Shown here: positions 14,398-18,193 of the stretch, piece after piece
Position numbering within the stretch: the stretch's first letter is position 1
Layout: each line of letters starts with the position of its first letter
Origin: JBGPYM01 sp041493205
GTDB taxonomy: Bacteria > Bacteroidota > Ignavibacteria > UBA10030 > UBA6906
DNA length: 18,193 nucleotides
Assembly: GCA_041493205.1 (NCBI GenBank)
Contig: JBGPYM010000031.1
Location: 1-18,193, forward strand
Direction: 5' to 3'
Notes under the pieces: generated by a model
The model's input: only the letters and a program-made list of their open reading frames with translations
What the model was told of the DNA's origin: nothing
Database searches by the model: none
Made by a program: the position numbers and the translations under genes

Positions 14398-15464
14398 AAA
14401 CCCGGTGGCAGAAACTCTATGCGTGGCTGGACGACCGTGCCCGGCTGAATGACCTGGTGCAATTCATGGGGAAGAAGTACGTTCCCGTGCACCGGCACTC
14501 GGTCTGGTACTATTTCGGCGGAGTGACGCTGTTCCTGTTCATCATCCAGGTCGGCACGGGCATCCTTCTCCTCCTCTATTACAAAGGGAGCGAGCAGCTC
14601 GCCTTTGAAAGCATCCAGTTTATCATGTCCCGTGTCCAGTTCGGCTGGCTGATCCGCTCCATCCACAGCTGGGCCGCGAACCTCTTTATTCTGTCCGCGG
14701 TCGTCCATATGTTCAGCGTCTACTTTGGGAAGGCCTACCGCAACCCCCGTGAGGTCACGTGGCTGACGGGGATGCTGATGCTGTTCATCGGCATGGGCTT
14801 CGGGTTCAGCGGATATCTCCTTCCGTGGAACGAACTTGCGTTCTTTGCCACGAAGGTCGGGACCGACATTGCAGGCGTGCTCCCCGTCATCGGCAAACCG
14901 CTCATGGTGTTCCTGCGGGGCGGCGAGGAAGTGACGGGCGCAACGCTCACCCGCTTCTTCGGATTCCACGTTGCCGTCCTGCCGGGGCTCTTCACATTCC
15001 TGCTCATTATCCATCTGGTGCTCGTCCAGCGTCAGGGGATGAGCGAGCCCCTGGGGAGCGAAGGACGACTTGATCGTCCGATGCCGTTTTTCCCGAATTT
15101 CATCCTGCGCGATCTTCTCCTCTGGCTGATCGTCCTGAATGTGCTGGCGATTCTTGCCGTGTTCTTCCCCTGGGAACTCGGCGTGAAAGCCGACCCGTTT
15201 GCCTCCGCGCCGGCCGGCATCCGGCCGGAGTGGTACTTCCTGTTCATGTTCCAGACGCTCAAGTACATTCCGGCGAAGATCGCGTTTCTCGATGGGGAGC
15301 TCCTGGGCGTGCTCCTCTTCGGCGCCGCAGGCCTGGTCTGGCTCATCGTGCCGTTCTGGGACAGGAAAGGTTCGCAGGGGCAGCACAGCCGCCTGGTCAC
15401 CAATACCGGCATCTTCGTCGTCGCCTACGTCCTCGTTCTGACTATCCTCGGATGGCTCCTGTGA
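14394..15464 (+). CDS. Cytochrome b of a bc/b6f-type complex (b6 plus subunit IV in one chain)
   Basis: Integral membrane protein of 356 residues with about seven helices, equal to cytochrome b6 plus subunit IV joined. Heme ligands: His91/His105 (13 residues between) and His192/His207 (14 residues between, the b6-type spacing). The Qo-site PEWY is at 278-281 and GYLLPW at 140-145. The place of the Cys that holds the extra covalent heme in plant and cyanobacterial b6 is Tyr40, so that heme is probably not covalently bound. The protein oxidises quinol and recycles electrons across the membrane, adding to the proton gradient. It overlaps the Rieske gene by ATGA and the 11-heme gene at its end, so the three are translationally coupled. 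Confidence 0.93.
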   Translation: MKTRWQKLYAWLDDRARLNDLVQFMGKKYVPVHRHSVWYYFGGVTLFLFIIQVGTGILLLLYYKGSEQLAFESIQFIMSRVQFGWLIRSIHSWAANLFILSAVVHMFSVYFGKAYRNPREVTWLTGMLMLFIGMGFGFSGYLLPWNELAFFATKVGTDIAGVLPVIGKPLMVFLRGGEEVTGATLTRFFGFHVAVLPGLFTFLLIIHLVLVQRQGMSEPLGSEGRLDRPMPFFPNFILRDLLLWLIVLNVLAILAVFFPWELGVKADPFASAPAGIRPEWYFLFMFQTLKYIPAKIAFLDGELLGVLLFGAAGLVWLIVPFWDRKGSQGQHSRLVTNTGIFVVAYVLVLTILGWLL

Positions 15465-16942
15465 TCAACACACTCCGCACATCCGCACTTGTGCTGATTT
15501 TCGCGGCGGCGGCACTGCCGGCGCAGGCCGAAGACCAGTGCTACACCTGTCACCAGGGGGTGGGCGACAAGGCCTCCGCGGCGTTCGCCCGCGACGTCCA
15601 CCGGCGGCATGGAATCTCCTGCGCGGGGTGCCATGGAGGGAATGCCGCATCGGACGATATGGAACGCGCCATGAGCAAGGAGGCGGGGTTCATCGGCGTT
15701 CCGCACGGGGATGCCGTCTCGGCGATGTGCGCGTCGTGCCACGCAGACTCCGTGCGCATGCGGGCCCTCGGATCGACCCTCCCGACGAATCAACTCGCGG
15801 CGCTGCAGGGAAGCGTGCACGGGGGACTGGCAACCACCGGGAAGGCCCGGATCGCGCAGTGCACCACGTGTCATGGTGCGCACGGGATCCTGCCGCGGGA
15901 CAATCCCGCATCGCCCGTCAATCCGCTCAATGTCGTCGCGACCTGCACCTCCTGTCACAGCAACGCGGCGTTTATCCGGAACTATAACCCCGGCCTCCCG
16001 GTGGATCAGCGCGATAAGTACCTGACCAGTGTCCACGGGATCCGCAATGCGGCCGGCGATCCCCGCGCCGCCGAATGCGCCAGCTGCCACGGAAGCCACG
16101 GCATCCTGTCGGCGAAGAATCCGAAATCGCGTGTCTATCCGTTGAACCTCCCCAGGGTCTGCGCGTCCTGTCACAGCGACAGCATGCACATGAAGGGCTA
16201 CGGCATCCCGACCGACCAGTTTGAAAAATATGCGCGGAGCGTCCACGGCATCGCGCTCCTTGAAAAGGGGGATCTGGGCGCCCCCGCGTGCAATAGCTGC
16301 CACGGCAACCACGGCGCTACGCCTCCGGGCGTGGAGTCCATCTCGCGCGTGTGCGGGACCTGTCACGCACTGAACGCGGATCTCTTCTCTGCGAGCCCGC
16401 ATAAGCAGGCCTTCGACGCGCAGCATCTCCCCGAATGCGAGACGTGCCACGGCAACCATGCGATTTCCCCGGCGACGGCACAGCTCATCGGCACGGAGTC
16501 AGGCTCCGTCTGCATCCGCTGCCATACGCCGCAGGAACAGAACAAAGGGTTTCAGACTGCCGGCGTGATGCGCCGGCAGTTTGACAGCCTCGAAACCGGC
16601 GAATCGACGGCCCGCGGGCTTGTCGACGAGGCGGAACAAAAAGGTATGGAGATCGGCGAGGCGAAATTCCGGCTGCGCGATGCGCGCCAGGCGCGCCTCG
16701 AAGCACGTACCATGGTCCATTCGTTCGACCGTGACCGCTTTGCGGTCATCGTCGACAAGGGACTTGTCACCGCCTCCGGCGTGTCCGCCGAGGCGTCTGG
16801 CGCCATCCAGGAATATTATTTCCGCCGTATCGGCCTGGGTGTTTCGACGCTGATCATCACGATCGTTGGCCTGTCGCTCTACCGCTTTATCCGGCGGATC
16901 GAACGGCGGCAGGCCGCGGAGGGAGCCAGGGACTCCCGCTGA
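15452..16942 (+). CDS. 11-heme membrane-anchored cytochrome c, partner of the bc complex
   Basis: Exported cytochrome of 496 residues with 11 CXXCH motifs between residues 30 and 357 (CYTCH to CIRCH). A signal peptide ends at AQA|ED. After the hemes comes a charged helical, probably coiled-coil, stretch (about 380-430, with EAEQKGMEIGEAKFRLRDA) and a C-terminal helix (about 460-478) with an Arg-rich cytoplasmic tail. It overlaps the cytochrome b gene and no cytochrome c1 gene is present, so it probably takes the c1 role, receiving electrons from the Rieske protein. The start could be ATG 15452 or GTG 15461; the latter forms a GTGA overlap as at 10831. Such multiheme partners are known in Geobacter-type Cbc complexes. 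Confidence 0.88.
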   Translation: MAPVINTLRTSALVLIFAAAALPAQAEDQCYTCHQGVGDKASAAFARDVHRRHGISCAGCHGGNAASDDMERAMSKEAGFIGVPHGDAVSAMCASCHADSVRMRALGSTLPTNQLAALQGSVHGGLATTGKARIAQCTTCHGAHGILPRDNPASPVNPLNVVATCTSCHSNAAFIRNYNPGLPVDQRDKYLTSVHGIRNAAGDPRAAECASCHGSHGILSAKNPKSRVYPLNLPRVCASCHSDSMHMKGYGIPTDQFEKYARSVHGIALLEKGDLGAPACNSCHGNHGATPPGVESISRVCGTCHALNADLFSASPHKQAFDAQHLPECETCHGNHAISPATAQLIGTESGSVCIRCHTPQEQNKGFQTAGVMRRQFDSLETGESTARGLVDEAEQKGMEIGEAKFRLRDARQARLEARTMVHSFDRDRFAVIVDKGLVTASGVSAEASGAIQEYYFRRIGLGVSTLIITIVGLSLYRFIRRIERRQAAEGARDSR

Positions 16943-17011
16943 AGTGTTTTCCTGACGACAATGCTCATCACACGAACAGGCATCCGGACGGGCGGATCCG
17001 TACCGGGTGCG

Positions 17012-17020
17012 GGAAGGAGA
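17012..17020 (+). promoter_or_regulatory. Ribosome binding site of the beta-barrel gene
   Basis: GGAAGGAGA, 11 bases before the ATG at 17032. It fixes the start of the last gene. The rest of the 89-base gap (16943-17031) shows no clear promoter or terminator. Confidence 0.6.
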
Positions 17021-17031
17021 ATCAAACGCAT

Positions 17032-18193
17032 ATGAATTTTCAACGCCTGGCATGTCTCGTCCTCCTGCTCTCTTGCGGGATCGGCGCGGCCACGGCCCAG
17101 CTGGTCAATGGCCGCTTCACAACGTCTTTCTATACCTTCGAACGCTTCGACACGGTGGGATCCTCGAAGACTTATGTGCGCGCCTTTCAGGGCGTGCAGC
17201 TCTCCGCAACACAGGGCGATTTCTCCCTCCAGACATACATGCTGGGAGCTGTGAATGGAACATCGGAGCTAGGCGACAACGGACGCGTCCGGTTCTACAA
17301 CCTCTTCCTGCGCTGGGCGAACATCGGCAAGATGGGAGAACTCAGCTTGGGCAGGCAGGCCGTCTATGCGGGGGCGGGGAACGGGACCATCGATGGCCTC
17401 TCCGCACGGGTGAAGTTCCTGGACGATAAGTTTACCGTCCGCGGGTATGCCGGATCGGTCGTCAACCAGGACTATACCGGCATCCGGAAGAACTGGCATG
17501 ACAACCTCTCCTTCGGAGGCCAGGTCGTCACGACCGTCATCCCGGCTGCCCGCATCGGGCTCAGTTACATGAACCGGAAGCAGGAACAGGATCCGTACTG
17601 GACTATGCGCAACCGCGACACCACCTTTACCCCGGTCCCGTACTACGTTGCCCCTCTGCCGGAAAATGAGGAACTCGGGAGCGCCGACGTGTCGTACGAC
17701 TTCGGCGAGATCGCCACGGCGTATGGCAGGTACGATTACGATTTTAACTACAAGAATACCGCGCGCGGCCAGGGCGCCGTTCGCGTCCACGCCACCCCCG
17801 CGCTGGCATTCACCGGTGAATATATCTACCGCAAGCCGCACGTGTCGTTCAACTCCATCTTCTCGGCCTTTACGCTCAATGCGGTCAGCGAGATCGAGGG
17901 TGGGGTGGAATATTCGGTGAAACCGGTGCCCGGACAGCTCTGCGGATTGCCTTTCTTTGTGTTCGCGAAGATCGGGTACGTCTCCTATACCGACGACAAA
18001 AGCCTGCGCTGGACGCTCGGCTGGTCCACGACGTACGGCAGTATGAGTTACTCGCATGGCAGCGGCTACGCAGGCGACATCCATACGTTCAACCTGCAGG
18101 GGTCGTACCCGCTCTGCGACCGGATGCTGATCCCCACGGTGGGGCTCTCGATGGTCAGGTACCGGCTGAGCCCGGAGGCGCCGTCGGAAGATG
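17032..18193 (+). CDS. Outer-membrane beta-barrel protein, 3' end cut off
   Basis: Exported protein with 387 codons open to the window edge and no stop. The signal peptide ends at ATAQ|LVNG. The mature part consists of many short segments of alternating polar and aromatic/hydrophobic residues (for example RFTTSFYTFERF, FRVRGYAGS-like stretches, KIGYVSYTDD), typical of outer-membrane barrels; ELSLGRQAVYAGAGNGTIDG resembles the strand turns of porin-like families. There is no CXXCH motif. It starts 89 bases after the 11-heme gene on the same strand. It could be the porin of a porin-cytochrome conduit or an unrelated porin; specific family membership was not recognised. Confidence 0.7.
   Translation, partial: MNFQRLACLVLLLSCGIGAATAQLVNGRFTTSFYTFERFDTVGSSKTYVRAFQGVQLSATQGDFSLQTYMLGAVNGTSELGDNGRVRFYNLFLRWANIGKMGELSLGRQAVYAGAGNGTIDGLSARVKFLDDKFTVRGYAGSVVNQDYTGIRKNWHDNLSFGGQVVTTVIPAARIGLSYMNRKQEQDPYWTMRNRDTTFTPVPYYVAPLPENEELGSADVSYDFGEIATAYGRYDYDFNYKNTARGQGAVRVHATPALAFTGEYIYRKPHVSFNSIFSAFTLNAVSEIEGGVEYSVKPVPGQLCGLPFFVFAKIGYVSYTDDKSLRWTLGWSTTYGSMSYSHGSGYAGDIHTFNLQGSYPLCDRMLIPTVGLSMVRYRLSPEAPSED

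Overview
The window is GC-rich bacterial DNA, probably from an uncultured Gram-negative anaerobe or facultative anaerobe that moves electrons between the quinone pool and multiheme cytochromes. Several exported proteins appear to be cut just before a Gln (signal peptides ending A|Q) and the final gene encodes an outer-membrane beta-barrel. This loosely suggests the Bacteroidota/Ignavibacteria/FCB side of the tree, but the sequence does not prove a taxon.

Layout. (1) 1-2549, minus strand: a truncated TrmA/RlmD-type RNA uracil-C5 methyltransferase behind a class I/II aminotransferase; both look like housekeeping genes. (2) 2550-2694: a divergent, AT-rich promoter region. (3) 2695-6527, plus strand: a soluble PAS-PAS histidine kinase, an NtrC-type sigma-54 response regulator, a UspA protein and a degenerate stand-alone receiver domain. 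(4) 6691-11679: two related inner-membrane modules side by side, a 13-heme cytochrome c fused to a b-type membrane domain (CbcL-like), then the same architecture split into a 19-heme cytochrome c and a separate cytochrome b (CbcA/CbcB-like). (5) 11809-13944: a tetraheme c554-like cytochrome with its own leader, then a seven-heme NapC/NirT-family protein with three membrane helices (ImcH-like). (6) 13945-16942: a Rieske protein, a seven-helix cytochrome b and an 11-heme membrane-anchored cytochrome, together a bc-type complex without a conventional cytochrome c1. (7) 17032-end: an outer-membrane beta-barrel cut by the window edge.

How it fits together. By eye there are 54 c-type heme motifs (53 CXXCH and one CX3CH) in about 10 kb, plus b hemes in three membrane proteins. 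In Geobacter, ImcH, CbcL and CbcBA are alternative quinol-oxidising gates used at different acceptor potentials. Here proteins of all three architectures, plus a bc-type complex, sit in one locus after a sigma-54 two-component system. Near-consensus -24/-12 elements lie upstream of the UspA gene and of the first cytochrome operon. The inference is a regulated, branched electron-transfer station for extracellular or periplasmic respiration, perhaps followed downstream by an outer-membrane conduit. No RNA genes, CRISPR arrays, insertion sequences or gene-free stretches over 300 bases were found.
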